Below are positions 10,402 to 21,458 of a stretch of DNA of 64,000 nt, one piece after another. This DNA is from Gracilaria domingensis (lineage: Eukaryota; Rhodophyta; Florideophyceae; Gracilariales; Gracilariaceae): NCBI GenBank assembly GCA_022539475.1, contig VCMS01000154.1, positions 60,986 through 124,985 of the forward strand, written 5' to 3'. Numbering within the stretch: position 1 is the first letter of the stretch; each line of letters opens with the position of its first letter. The notes beneath the pieces are model-generated. The model was not told the DNA's origin. It did not search any database and saw only the letters and a list, made by a program, of their open reading frames with translations. Both the position numbers and the translations under genes were made by a program.

Positions 10402-12905
10402 CTGACAGTGTGGGATGCATGGCCGTTGTTAGGAGCTTTGCTACGCACCCGATTTCGTTTGGTAGGCGCCAGATTGTGCGCAGAAAGACTCAAGAAGATT
10501 GACTTTGAATGGTGCGATGTGTTCGGCGCAACGTCTCGATGCTAATTCAACTTCTTTGATCAGAAGGAGCGCATCTAATTTCACGTGAATTGAGTGTGGG
10601 CTTAGATAAAACGCTTCAATAAGCTACAGCAAAAGTCAAACAATCGACATCGGCAGACCGTCCCAAAATATTTCCGAGTTCCTAATACAGCCGCTGAGAA
10701 GGGTAGTACAGTGTAAATTTGATGTTATATTTAGTTCTTTGAAGTCACATCAGGGAACTCTAATGGATTATTAGCAAATTTGACTCCAATTTCTTGGCGG
10801 GCGTGGGGTCTTTTAGAAATTGTCTTTTCTATTGGGTTTTTGTAGATTTTTGGGGATCAGGTGTCAAAAAACTGGCTTGTATTACAAATCGCGTAGACTA
10901 CATGCAGATTTTTAGGGGTTACTTTTTGGGTAATAGTACTACAACATATCTACAAATATATTCATGGTTTGGATGAAAGACACTTTCTTTCGTCGAGAAC
11001 GAAGCTAACTGATAACGGCTACTCCGGAAAAGACACATTTTCTCGCTGATCTATGCCAATTTGGCCAGCCAGAATGGCAACCTTCGTTTGTTTTGTCAAT
11101 AAAGCCTGGTGTACTGTCAGCAATATGTACCCCAGTACGCATACAACGGTGCTTGTGCTGTTATTCTGTAATTATAGTAGGTCAAAAATGTTTGACAGTG
11201 CACTTCTGCCTCATTTGCTATTTCCCGCTCTTTCCAGAAAAACACGGGAATTTCGTAAAACGAGTGGATAATGTAATTAAGAATGGTGCATCTAATATAA
11301 CTTCGCATATTACGACAAAACTGATAGTCAAATGTTTGAGTAAATCTGGTTTAGTATAATAATTTTCAATCTGCATTGTTGCAAAAGGGTATTGTCACGC
11401 AAAATAGCGTGTCTAAAAAGCAATAATGAGAGATAAACCCTACGCAATTATTTTAATGATAACTTCAAAAGTCATGACGGATAAAAATTTGAAGTTAACA
11501 TGATGAGTTGGGAGATAAGTTCAAACTTATTAGGTTTCAAAGCTTTGAGCCTTTGTTGTAGAAGCCGAAGCCATCAAAGTCCTTCAATTTTTCACTTCTG
11601 TTCTTCTAGTACTCTAATGAGATCAAAATAATTTTTAAACTTAGGAAGCCAAATTCAAACGTCAGCATTCTAAAGGTAGAATATTTTTGACTTTTTTCTA
11701 AAGTTAACACTATAAGATTAGATGAGCTTTTGCAAGTATTTGTTCTCTTTCTTAACGGTTTGAGCTCTGGATACTCATTTTGAAGTAATTGGCTGAGATC
11801 AATATCTCATGTGAAACTTTGATTGTTGAAGCTTATCTCAAGAGGGCTAAAAAAAGCCACCAACTTAATATCTGATGTGCAGTTGATGGATTTAGTGAGT
11901 GATGACTGATGCAATTCTAATAACGGATCTACGCACCAATATCTTACTGTAATGGAAACAAAATTCTAGTCACGCCAAATACAAACATTGGCGGGTTTTC
12001 TCCGTCTTGCGTGAAGTAAATCCTGTGAGGTCATGTACTCACGTTCATTAATACAGCAAAGCAAATTTGTATTTATTATCGCGATGTATTTGAAATATTT
12101 GTGTTCCATTATGCAGATTGCTTCATTTACGCTTTTTCCCGCTCTTCCCAGTGACCACCTGTGACGTCGGTCGTGTCGTAAAGGCGAAAGCAAATGTGCA
12201 AAGATTCTTTTGACATGCTGTCAGCTGCAGATGGCATTTACAGAGATTTCGAGTCCCAGCATTGCCCTGCTTCCCTCCTGTTCGTCACAAGCCGGCCAGT
12301 GCTGTTCAGCCGCTCTGACCGGTCACAACTGCGGGCTAGGATAGAACGACTGTGTACGCGGTCTTCTAGAACAGGCTAATGAAGAGCTACACGTAGAGAA
12401 ACGGAGACATCTAATGCATTCAAACTTGCGATTCGACATTTATGTATGTTTGGCTTCCATTCACGAAGGAGTACAGTGGTTAATCACTCTCACGGCAATG
12501 TGTATGCCACCGCTCACTTCCTTGACACGTCTTTGACACTCAATAACAAAAACAGAATCTGATGTCTTCATGCGATTAGTTTCGCCTTCATCATTCTTCC
12601 ATTGACGTCAAACACAACTCAGAAAGGTGGCTAAGAACGATTGTAGTGAAAGATAGGCTAAAGTGCGAGACGGTGCCTTGGCCATACCAATGCCGGCACT
12701 AACTCACCAGACTCGCCAGCCCTGCGCATACTACCACACGCAAACAAGCCATTGGCAGGCGCAGGATCAACCTCAGTCGAAATGGCACAATCAGCTCCTC
12801 TCCAAACCAGGTGCATATCGATGCACGAAAATGGTTCCCACCCCCCACTTGTTCAGTAGCACACAGTCCCCATTTGTGGCAATAATGGCCAAGATGAGGC
12901 ATTAA
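10402..12905. other. AT-rich intergenic stretch, no gene seen
   Basis: No ORF above about 90 codons looks coding, and no transposon motif is visible. The first 1.6 kb is strongly AT-rich. The last 250 bp is the likely 3' flank of the secreted-protein gene ending at 12906. Confidence 0.45.
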
Positions 12906-13199
12906 CTAACGGGCCGTTGGTGGGATAAGGGGGCCAAAGAAGCTTGCTATAAGAGACGTGACCACAGGGGGCAGTGCTATAGGGGGGAGTATCACCGCCG
13001 GAAACGGCAACGGCACCGGCACCGGCACTGCTGGTGCCGTCGTTGTAGTCGTTGGCGGCGGAGTCGTCGCGAAGGGGAAACCCGGGGGGAAGGGGGCGCC
13101 CGGGGTGAAGGGGAAGCCCGGGGGGAAGACCTGGCGGGAGACAGGGGCACTGAGCGAGGCAGCAACGAACACCGAGAAGAAAACAAGTTTGAGCTTCAT
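12906..13199 (-). CDS. Secreted Pro-rich protein, paralogue 1 of 3
   Basis: The product is 97 residues. It opens with a textbook signal peptide (MKLKLVFFSVFVAASLSA) and the conserved APVSRQ that follows the likely cleavage point in all three paralogues. The mature part is hydrophobic and Pro-rich: PPGFPF-like repeats, a short Thr run (TTTTTAP), then alternating Pro-Val and a hydrophobic tail (VVTSLIASFFGPLIPP). I chose this ATG because it begins the signal peptide and sits about 70 bp below a TATAAAA box. The longer reading to 13322 would bury the signal. A cell-wall or matrix protein is likely from composition, but no known family is recognised. The paralogues lie at 14691 and 17108 on the same strand. 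Confidence 0.75.
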   Translation of the reverse strand: MKLKLVFFSVFVAASLSAPVSRQVFPPGFPFTPGAPFPPGFPFATTPPPTTTTTAPAVPVPVPLPFPAVILPPIALPPVVTSLIASFFGPLIPPTAR

Positions 13200-13265
13200 G
13201 TTGGCAAAGATCAGAAGGTCATGCGAACAGAAAGCTCTGCCGAAGGACGCCCAACACGGGAGGGT

Positions 13266-13272
13266 TTTTATA
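13266..13272 (-). promoter_or_regulatory. TATA box, secreted paralogue 1
   Basis: TATAAAA on the minus strand is 67-73 bp upstream of the ATG at 13199. The other two paralogues have a TATA box at the same distance, which supports all three starts. Confidence 0.7.
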
Positions 13273-13524
13273 GCGCTCGGGAGAGACGGAGGGCACTGAG
13301 AGTCACTGACTGAGGGGACCATGAAGACTAGTCGGCGGAATTCTTGCTACAAGTTGTTATCTGATAGAACAACAGTAAAGTTACTGCCAGCATGCTCGAT
13401 AGTGGGCCCAAGATAGTCGAAATGACGTTGAGATGATTATAACGATTAACTACTTAAAACGTAGGCAATGGAGCGACGAATTTTTTCTGTTCAAGCTCTA
13501 AAGTGCCAACGAGTTCGAATTACG

Positions 13525-13557
13525 AATCTTGCAGGGCATTCCATGCCCTGCAAGATT
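13525..13557. repeat. Perfect hairpin, 15-bp arms, 3-nt loop
   Basis: The arms 13525-13539 and 13543-13557 are exact reverse complements (AATCTTGCAGGGCAT), with loop TCC. It lies about 330 bp upstream of the ATG of paralogue 1. Confidence 0.85.
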
Positions 13558-13680
13558 TCAGTATCATCGTTTCTATTGGCTTGAAGTTCTTCGAGAAGCT
13601 CGGCAGCTGGACGTGTCTGTCATTAAAATGCCAGAATTTCGTCTCCTGGTGTCATTTACGCAAAGTATACAGACCCTGTA

Positions 13681-13732
13681 GTCTGATGCAATTTAAACCC
13701 TGTGGTACTGCAGGGTTTAAATTGCATCAGAC
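13681..13732. repeat. Perfect hairpin, 22-bp arms, 8-nt loop
   Basis: The arms 13681-13702 and 13711-13732 are exact reverse complements beginning GTCTGATGCAATTTAAAC. Such length without a mismatch is not expected by chance. Confidence 0.9.
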
Positions 13733-14690
13733 GCAGTGCAATATGCGTCGCTTCCCAAACATTCTTTCTCTGATTCGAATGTGAGAGGAGAGCTAGCCTT
13801 CTCCTTCGTATTTCCAGCAAATAGTGAAACAGTCAGATGGTAGCGACAGCAGGTTGTGCTGTTTCAGCAATATGTACAGTTCAGAAACTGGATGTTTTCT
13901 GTGTTTGTTGTTGAGGAGAGCAAAAGTTGGAAATTGTCATCATCATCATGACGCAGAGATCATTGATCTCCGGGAGATTAATCCCAATTCGGGGTTTGCA
14001 TTGAAAAATTGTTCAGAGACGAGATCTGGACGAAGTGTCGGTGGGAGTACACGCACAATGTCACGTGGGGTGTATAACAAGTATCGGATAATGCTCCGCA
14101 TTTCGCAACGCATATTGAAGCACACGTCATATGTATGAGCTTTACCAACAGCCGAGTGCCGATAACGGGGCACGAGAAAGCAAAAATTGGGCCCGAGCCG
14201 AAGGCGAGGGACCAATTTTGCTGTCGAGTGACCCGTTCACGAACGATGTTGTGCACAGGAAGGCGGTTTTGCTATATTTGCTGCACGTGATCAGCCCAAA
14301 TTTTATTTCGAAAAAACGATTCCAATGACCAGTGATTCTGGGCCGGAGGGCGATAACTAAGGACCTGATAACCAACGACCGCTTGGTTCTCACGCACCGG
14401 TTGAGTTCGATAAGCTCAAACAAATAAAACGGAGAAGAATATATTGATAGGATTGCTCACGTCTGGCTCACTTTTCTAATAACTAGTAGCACAAACTCGG
14501 ACACGAAAAGCGGCTTCGAACGAATACAAAAGAGACAGACAGAGATATACGATGTAGACATACCACGTGATAATATTCCAAGCGGTTATGATGGCCGCGT
14601 CGATGACCGCACCACAAGGAGCGACAATGCCAGAGAAGCCGATGCAATAGGCAGTAGAGCCTAGCCAGGCGTGCCGGCGAATGTACTGAG
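13733..14690. other. Spacer between secreted paralogues 1 and 2
   Basis: No gene is supported. It is the 3' flank of the gene ending at 14691. It holds only short inverted repeats, for example GAGATCA/TGATCTC near 13957 and CAAAAATTGG/CCAATTTTG near 14181-14220. Confidence 0.45.
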
Positions 14691-15407
14691 TCAGCTACCG
14701 CCGCCGCCACCGCCACCGAAACCGCCTCCGCCTCCACCACCGCTGCCACCACCGCCACCGCCACCGAACAAACCGCCTCCACCACCACCGTCGCTGCCAC
14801 CACCGCCACCGCCACCGAATAAACCGCCTCCACCACCACCACCGCTGCCACCACCGCCACCGCCACCGAACAAACCGCCTCCACCACCACCGCCGCTGCC
14901 ACCACCGCCACCGCCACCGAACACGCCACCACCACCACCGCCACCGCTACCGCCGCCGCCGCCACCACCACCGCCGAAGAATAAGAAAGCGGGGGTTGCG
15001 GATGGTGGTGGTGGCGGTGGTGGTGGAGGTGGTGGAGGTGGTGGAGGTGCAGTAGTGGTGGTTCGCGGTACTGTGGTTCTTACGATTTGTGGCACCGTAG
15101 TCCTTACGACTTGCGGCACAGTGGTCCTTATGACTTGCGGTACCGTAGTCCTTACGACTTGTGGCACCGTAGTCCTTACGACTTGCGGCACCGTGGTCCT
15201 TATGACCTGCGGCACCGTGGTCCTGACGACGGGCGGCGCCCGTGTGGCACGGAAGACGACCGGGATTGGGCGGCGAACTCGGCGTGGTCTCCTCCTCGGT
15301 ATCGTCCGTGGTACGCGAGGGTAGCTATTGCTCACGGACTGATGCGAGACAGGGGCGCTGAGCGCTATGGTACATAGCACCGAGAATAGAAGAAGAATTT
15401 TGAGCAT
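14691..15407 (-). CDS. Secreted Gly-rich repeat protein, paralogue 2 of 3
   Basis: The product is 238 residues. It begins with a signal peptide (MLKILLLFSVLCTIALSA) and APVSHQ, as in its neighbours. Domains in order: a basic Arg/Pro stretch (about 28-55); about seven copies of an eight-residue unit VVRTTVPQ (about 58-115); a Thr and then poly-Pro run (15 Pro, about 120-137); and a C-terminal half of Gly runs broken at regular 17-residue steps by Ser and by Leu/Val-Phe. This composition suits an extracellular matrix or wall structural protein, where Gly arrays form flexible or sheet-like segments. The opposite strand gives a Pro-rich ORF of similar length. I prefer the minus strand because of the signal peptide, the TATA box and the paralogy. 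The repeats probably vary in number between alleles. Confidence 0.78.
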   Translation of the reverse strand: MLKILLLFSVLCTIALSAPVSHQSVSNSYPRVPRTIPRRRPRRVRRPIPVVFRATRAPPVVRTTVPQVIRTTVPQVVRTTVPQVVRTTVPQVIRTTVPQVVRTTVPQIVRTTVPRTTTTAPPPPPPPPPPPPPPPSATPAFLFFGGGGGGGGGSGGGGGGGVFGGGGGGGSGGGGGGGLFGGGGGGGSGGGGGGGLFGGGGGGGSDGGGGGGLFGGGGGGGSGGGGGGGFGGGGGGGS

Positions 15408-15479
15408 CTTGGCGGCCGACTACGAACACAACGAGATGTTCTCGCACGACGTCGGGACTCGTACATCTGGAGAGGTGCT

Positions 15480-15486
15480 CTTATAT
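15480..15486 (-). promoter_or_regulatory. TATA box, secreted paralogue 2
   Basis: TATAAGA on the minus strand is about 73 bp upstream of the ATG at 15407, the same spacing as in the other two paralogues. Confidence 0.6.
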
Positions 15487-16088
15487 GGTTCGAGATGCTG
15501 AGAGATAGCGAAATGAGATCTTCTGTCGGTGATCAGGAGATGCACGAGGTCTAGCGTGCGGAATTTGGGTCCCAAGACCATCATATATGAAATTAAGTTA
15601 TGCAGGATAGAGTTATCCAGCATCGTTGGTCGGCATTAAATCGCACTCAGGGATGGGATTCTGAGGGAAGACTCTTTGCCTGGCTGCGGAAGGCGTGGAT
15701 ACAGTGTATTTGGAGCATAGCACTGATGTCGTGGCGAATCACCAATACATCAGCCTCTGGCGATAGAGCAGCTCTCGTGGGGGGGAGTGCAATAAAGAGA
15801 TGGTAATCGTAATACAGTTTCGTGCCACAACATAGAATTGAGATCGAGTTGCGGGAACCATTGGTAGGTCAAGAAATGAGAGCCAGCGATGAAGCAGTGA
15901 CTTATGGAGCAAACTGCAAGATGAAGCTGTAGTACCTTGCTAGTTACGTACGTGCTTGACGCTCAGCAGCGGCTGCTGAAAACTTCGTGCACATGCCAAA
16001 TGCATGAATGCGGTGCTCGTTGTAGGAAAGCAAGAAGCTTGGGGCCTCTGCCTGAAGATAGAGAAGTCAGCTGGCTGATGCCGGCGTA
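15487..16088. other. Upstream region of paralogue 2, no gene seen
   Basis: Only short spurious ORFs occur. A small palindrome, TCAGCAGC with GGCTGCTGA, lies near 15963-15979. Confidence 0.4.
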
Positions 16089-16148
16089 CCGTTTGACAAA
16101 CTGTATACAGTATCATCTCGGAGAGATGATGTACAGTTTGTCAAACGG
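16089..16148. repeat. Long compound hairpin
   Basis: Outer arms 16089-16105 and 16132-16148 are a perfect 17-bp match (CCGTTTGACAAACTGTA). A further 8-bp pair, ATCATCTC with GAGATGAT, sits at the tip around a 3-nt loop. The two stems are separated by a small asymmetric bulge. Confidence 0.9.
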
Positions 16149-16366
16149 CAGTTCGAGGACAAGATGTCTGCGAATAACGTGATACGCCACATGAAGACTC
16201 CACACCTTGGTCCCATGTGGGCGTATCTCCCTTTGCCAGGTAATCACTCTCGGATGTACGCGGTTTGCATGATAATTCCAGTCTAACTTCGACGAAGTTC
16301 CAGGACAATGTCCTTCGAAGTTCCCATTTTTCCATTTATGTCTGGTAGGCGCGCCAAGGTGCAACC

Positions 16367-16426
16367 AAGCTTGAACCAGGATGTAAGAGAGACAATGTTG
16401 TCTCTCTTACATGCTGGTTCAAGCTT
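16367..16426. repeat. Near-perfect 60-bp hairpin, 29-bp arms
   Basis: The arms 16367-16395 and 16398-16426 pair with a single mismatch around a 2-nt centre (TG). The arm begins AAGCTTGAACCAG. A palindrome this tight would extrude as a cruciform or fold into one RNA stem. Confidence 0.9.
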
Positions 16427-16526
16427 TTGAAGCTACAGGAATCTCTCTTTTCAACAAACTCAGTTTACAACGAGTGAATTCACCTACTCAGGAATTGACG
16501 TAAATGGTCAAGCATTATTACACTGA

Positions 16527-16579
16527 GTGTCGTGCAAGAGACCATTTAAACAGTGATTAAATCGTCTCTTGCACAACAC
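16527..16579. repeat. Hairpin, 23-bp arms, 7-nt loop
   Basis: The arms 16527-16549 and 16557-16579 match at 21 of 23 positions (GTGTCGTGCAAGAGAC at the base). It is the third long hairpin in about 500 bp. Confidence 0.87.
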
Positions 16580-17107
16580 TGGTTGGTCCGACGGTCAACC
16601 CTGTAGGATATATGCTCGTTGGAGCTCTGCGTCGAAATGGAAGCTCTCACGATCACGTGCTTGTCACACAGCTGATATTGGTTACACAAATGTACACAGC
16701 CGGCTTTCTGGGCATTCGACAGATTTAACAAGGGCATAGTGAATAAGTTTATTCAACTACTTGTACTTCGATAGAAGGTCCAAATCATTTTCTCCCTGAC
16801 CTCAGCTTCAAGTATCGACGATCAGCACAAACACAGCCCCGAAAAGCGGTTGTACGACAGTACGCAAACGCAACATATACCGAGAACGCAACATATGGAA
16901 GCGCGCTGTTGAATATTAGCAATTGCTCATGAAGAGAGCCGGTTGTAGTAGCCATGTCAGAATCGGCCTGTATGGTGTTCCTTCCGTTCCTCCAGTCGAG
17001 CCCAAGTGCGAAATTGCAGCGACGCCGGTAAGAGGGATAGTACTGCCACCAGAGGCAGCAACATGTCTAGCGCTTCCATGACCAAACTCTCTGATAGATG
17101 AAATAGA
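16580..17107. other. 3' flank of secreted paralogue 3, no gene seen
   Basis: No coding signal is visible. The short ORFs that overlap the Gly-rich gene on the same strand are shadows of its repeats. Confidence 0.4.
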
Positions 17108-17491
17108 TTAGCTACCGCCACCGCCACCACCGCCACCACCGCCCCCGCCCCCGCCACCACCGCCACCCGCTCCTCCACCGCCGCCGCCGCCGACGCCACC
17201 TCCACCACCTCCACCACCACCGGCGGCGGCAGTTGTGGTCGGTGGCACGGTAGTCGTAGTCGTAGTCGTAGTCGTAGTCGTAGTCGTAGTCGGCGGCACT
17301 GTGGTAGTAGGCGGAGGTGCGGTGATGCCCGGGAAGAGGACGAATATAGAAGGCAACGAAAAGGGAAGTGCTGGACCCGCGGTCGTCGGCGTCGTCGGGA
17401 AGGCCGGTGTGATGGCAATAAATTGGCGGGAGGTTGGAGCGCTGAATGATACAGCTATCAGCATTGATAGGAAAACAACCGAGAGCTTCAT
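17108..17491 (-). CDS. Secreted Thr/Gly-rich protein, paralogue 3 of 3
   Basis: The product is 127 residues from the ATG at 17491. An in-frame ATG at 17512 would add seven residues before the signal peptide and is less likely. The signal peptide MKLSVVFLSMLIAVSFSA is followed by APTSRQF, matching paralogue 1 nearly residue for residue. Then come a hydrophobic Pro/Thr segment, a run of 14 Thr flanked by VPPTTT, and a C-terminal half of almost pure Gly with single Val, Ala and Ser breaks. The conserved signal region with divergent simple-sequence bodies points to tandem duplication followed by repeat expansion. Thr runs are candidate O-glycosylation sites, as in matrix glycoproteins. No named family is recognised. 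Confidence 0.75.
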   Translation of the reverse strand: MKLSVVFLSMLIAVSFSAPTSRQFIAITPAFPTTPTTAGPALPFSLPSIFVLFPGITAPPPTTTVPPTTTTTTTTTTTTTTVPPTTTAAAGGGGGGGGGVGGGGGGGAGGGGGGGGGGGGGGGGGGS

Positions 17492-17557
17492 GGCGGCCTG
17501 CGTTTCAAGCACAACTTGTGCAGTTTCCGATCCGGATGAGCGAAAGCCGAAGAGGCG

Positions 17558-17565
17558 TATTTATA
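17558..17565 (-). promoter_or_regulatory. TATA box, secreted paralogue 3
   Basis: TATAAATA on the minus strand is 67-74 bp upstream of the ATG at 17491, matching paralogues 1 and 2. Confidence 0.7.
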
Positions 17566-20226
17566 TCGCCCCGCCGTCAGGCAATGTTGAGAATGGACTG
17601 AGAGTTGCTGTCGGCGATCGAGAAGAACCTGTAGGTTGGCGCAAGAAACTTGTGGTTGCAAGAGGATTTCACTAAAGTTGTTGTCAGTTGACAGTTCATC
17701 CCTGATGATGAGCAATTGGGGCCATCGCATTTCACACTATGGGTCGAAACTGCCACAGATCGAAGATAAACTAGGATATAGTGTGGATATCCTTGAACAA
17801 ATTCGTCTGTTGTCTCATTTGAACCACACATATATTCACCACGATGTTGATACGATAATATTGGTGCGCCTCCGAGATCGGCGTAAGTTGCACTGTTCAC
17901 CTATTGATGAGCTGTGGCGTCCGAAAAGTACACGGTAAGCTGCAATGGAGAGCCGCTGAACCTTTAGGTCGAAAATACCTCGCGCAATTTCAAAAGCCCT
18001 AGAGACGTGAACACAAGTCGCTCTACACTTGAATAACGCTCAATGAGGATCAGATACATACCGAAGGTAGTATGAATGTAGGTTGGAGTTTTATGTTGCC
18101 TCTTTGAGGTGACCAGAACATGTAATCATGATTTGAATAATTTGGTTGATCACTAGTGATGTCATTGGACTCTGAAGTAAATAATGACGAGTTCGTAGAA
18201 ACTATATCCTCCAACGGTGCTGTAAGGTAAGTAGGCGCACCTGGAGAGAGAATCACACAGAAATCAGATGTGTGATTGACAGGAATTTCGAACCTTAACG
18301 AGGAGTACCTTTGAGAGCAGTCCTCAAATAGGACTCAATCGAGACGATTGCGATAATCACATCACTACTCTCCTCATAAGAGCATCTGCAATGAGCCATG
18401 CGCCATCAATTAAGAACACAGAAGAGGCCATTTAGAGCAATGTCCGATCCTCTGAACAAAAAGGGCCACTTTTGACGGTAGAATGGCCCGAAACACCCGG
18501 GCCATTACTGTTCCTACACGCGACCGGGCTGCTGTAGCCGTACCCCCCCCCCCCCTCACCCTGGATGGCCTGATCAACCATCTTCAGAACGTACCTGCTG
18601 CGCATGCGACACCTTGACACACACATCTAACTTTGTGCCGTGTTGTCTTGCCATCTATCCCCTACTTCATGGGCGCAACCATTGGTGTTGCCCAGAATCC
18701 TCGTGTTCAGCTTCTGGCAAAACCTGCGATTCTGGCCAAAGAGGGGAGTGTGGTGTAACTGGCTATACGTGGCTACAGTCCACATCCGAGCTCCGGTTCA
18801 GCTCAGTCGTTTTACACCCACCTATCATAGTTATCCCTTGTCAGAAGGACATGGAATAGTTAGCAGATTCCTGAAAAGCGCTTTTTAGAACTCGCGCCAT
18901 TTCTTTATTGCTTCTTGCAGGGACAACGAATTCAGTGCATCATGTAGCTCTTTGTCTCTTCTTTCAATTGCTGTGCGTATGAATAAGGACAAGCAAATAG
19001 TTTTGAAGTTATGCGCGCTGGCACAGAAGCCTATAAAACCGCACGACGACCGCTTTTTGGAAGCAATTTTTTTCCAATTTTTTGGAAGAGCACCTATTCC
19101 AACTGGAAGAGGAGCTCTTCCATGTACAAATTATAGGAGTTGTGCACTGCTGCAGGCTTTTTTTATTTCGAAATTATCAAACTTTGCAATGCACTCGTTA
19201 GTTTGTTCTCCTTGATCATAAATGAAGAACTAGAACGTCATGCAGGACAAAAAAGCTGCCAGACACTCGAACCTTTTGTCTACAAAGAACAAGGCAATAC
19301 TTCATTCATATGTACGAATGATGTGATCTGTGCGTAAAATGTGGCGGACAAATAGAAATACAGATATCCATACAAATAGCTACACGCGGCATCCGTGCAA
19401 GGTTCATCTTATTTGTAACTCTATGATATAATTTAATTTTTAAGGGCCAGAGAGACGCGAAAAAACAAAACATTCACTCTCTTTTGAGCATCAAGAAGTT
19501 ACAATTTCTCAAGAAAATATTAAAACTTTAAAGCATCTGAAGCTCCTAAGCAACGTGTACCTCACAGTGTTTTGGGCGCGACCATTACCTTTCGATAATA
19601 TTTCAGTATATACGAAAGTTATAGGACACATAAGATCCGTGGCAGATTTTGTAACTGTGCCACAGCACACTTTGAGTAGAGTTTGTTTACTTAAGCACGC
19701 TTCTTGTAACAATCGTAGTTCAATAACGAACGCCTGTAAAAAATATTCTAAATCCATTTTGTAGTTCTTACAGCACTGAATCTAACCACATTAAAAACTG
19801 GGTCTAAGTACTAAAAAAAAGTGGTAAAGAGTGTCCCACACTTAAATATTCAGCTCAAAAACGCAGGTTTTCTTTACATTTAGATTCTTTTCTATGCATA
19901 AAAACATCGTACAATACAGCTCTAATTTTTTTTGGATTAAAGATCTCTATTCTGTACAGAACCTGGCATATATAATTTTTAGATGGACATGTTAGGGTCG
20001 CGTGCAATATTGAAGTTCTCTTTTGCGTCAAAAGACAACACAACTTGAACTCTGTAAGTGTGCTAGAGCACAGTTGAGGTTTGGTTCTTATTTGATGCGC
20101 ATCAGTTACTTTTAGCAGTGCTTTTGCTGGCAAAACTGTAAATATTAAATTGAATAAGCATTTGAAGCATGGCTGACGCCATGTTGTAGCACTTTTATTT
20201 TCGCACGTGCCTAAAACATACATATT
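17566..20226. other. Intergenic, no gene seen
   Basis: No supported ORF. A 14-base poly-C run lies near 18542-18555, and a short hairpin (AATCACACA with TGTGTGATT) at 18251-18277. The part from 19000 to 20200 is AT-rich and featureless. Confidence 0.45.
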
Positions 20227-20231
20227 TTATG

Positions 20232-21410
20232 TGTGGACGCCATTTTCGGGGGAAACAGCGCGGGTGGTGACAAACCCAAGGAGAGCGACACAATAAATGC
20301 TCGAGAGTACCAGCCCAAAAGGGGCGACAAGTTAACGTAGCTCAGATGCCTGCAGGAGCAGACAAGATAACCCCAAGATAGCAGAAACTCTCCGCTAACG
20401 GGAAGCGGAGAGAGTAATTAAACGAGAGTGTGGTTCGGCGTTCGATGCCGAATGCCAACAACGACAGAATGCAGCGCCAACAGACCAACACACCAAGGCT
20501 GTCAGCGGAACCGTAGAATGGGCAGGGCTAAGGCGTTTGATCCTGTCGTCGATACCACCATAAACCTACTAACCAGGCGAGGTGACGACAGCAACGGAAC
20601 TCGTGCAATGCGTACCACTGCCCACGTCCGTCCGAGAAAACGTGGATGTAGATATTATGATCGCAATGTGCGGACGAGCCCAATGGAGGGCAGCACAAGG
20701 CGACTGGGTAGGGAGCGGCGAGAGACCGGGCCGCCGGGAATAAGGAAATGTAGGGGGAAAGGTTGGTGGCAGGGAGGCGCAGACTGCGCTGAGGGAAGGT
20801 GGGATTGCAAAAGGAAAGAAGGATGGTGACGACGGAAAGGGAGGAAGAAAGGCGAGAGATGCAAGGATGGGGGGGGGGTCGTCGAGGGGGGAAGTGGTCT
20901 GCCCGAACCGAGTTGCTTTTCGAGCGCTCGGGTTCGGGGGTTTATATCTACAATCTCAATGCTTTGTGTATCTTAAGTTGCATGCTGAACATCGGCTTCC
21001 ACCAAATACCCTAGTCTGCTCACCATATCCATAGTAGGTAGTGATGTCGACATACGGTTCTTCGTTATGTAGGTCGGTGGTTGGCGGTTGGTGATCTGGT
21101 ACCTCAGTCATGTGGGGGGGTGTCTTGGGAATTGTCACATTGGGGTGTCAATTTGTTCGTCCGTGTGGCGTCGCGCCGGCGCGGCGCGGCACGCGCCTCG
21201 ATTCTTCTGCGGCCTCGCGCGCGCGCGGTGGCGCTTCTTCTTGCGCAGCGGCGCGGCGGCAGCGGCGCTTCTTCTCGCGGCGGCGCGGCGGTGGCGGGCG
21301 CAGTTCAGGGGTGGAGGGTGATTTTATCTCCGGAGCAATCTCCGGAGATAAGAAAATCTTTTGGTCGTGTCCAAGGGAGTGCGGGACACTCCCTTGGAAC
21401 CGCCTCCACA
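20232..21410 (-). repeat. 3' LTR of Gypsy M (1179 bp)
   Basis: Its minus-strand start TGTGGAGGCGG and end GTCCACA match the other LTR. It differs from the 5' LTR (1390 bp) mainly by a shorter GC-rich minisatellite at about 21200-21300, a shorter G run near 20871 and scattered substitutions. The rest is nearly identical, which implies a fairly recent insertion. Confidence 0.9.
20941..20946 (-). promoter_or_regulatory. TATA box in 3' LTR of Gypsy M
   Basis: Minus-strand TATAAA is followed by CCCCC. The same box is at 29191-29196 in the 5' LTR, and a relative (TATATAAACCCCC) lies in the relic LTR at about 30785. Confidence 0.55.
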
Positions 21411-21423
21411 CACTCCCCCACTC
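21411..21423 (-). other. Polypurine tract of Gypsy M
   Basis: Minus-strand GAGTGGGGGAGTG ends exactly where the 3' LTR begins (TGTGGAGG). Confidence 0.75.
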
Positions 21424-21458
21424 AGCGGTCGCTACGCCTGGGCGACCAAGAATGTAAC

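Noticed and set aside
12958-13299. Plus-strand Gly/Lys-rich ORF over secreted paralogue 1
   Set aside because: It is the shadow of the Pro-rich minus-strand gene, which has a signal peptide and TATA box.
14671-15324. Plus-strand Pro-rich ORF opposite the Gly-rich gene
   Set aside because: It is the mirror of the GGX/CCX repeats. It has no signal peptide or TATA box, whereas the minus strand has both and matches two neighbours.
20428-20829. Plus-strand ORF within the LTR, repeated at 28675-29226
   Set aside because: It lies wholly inside both LTRs, antisense to the element, and the two versions differ in frame after a few bases of LTR divergence. No protein-like conservation.
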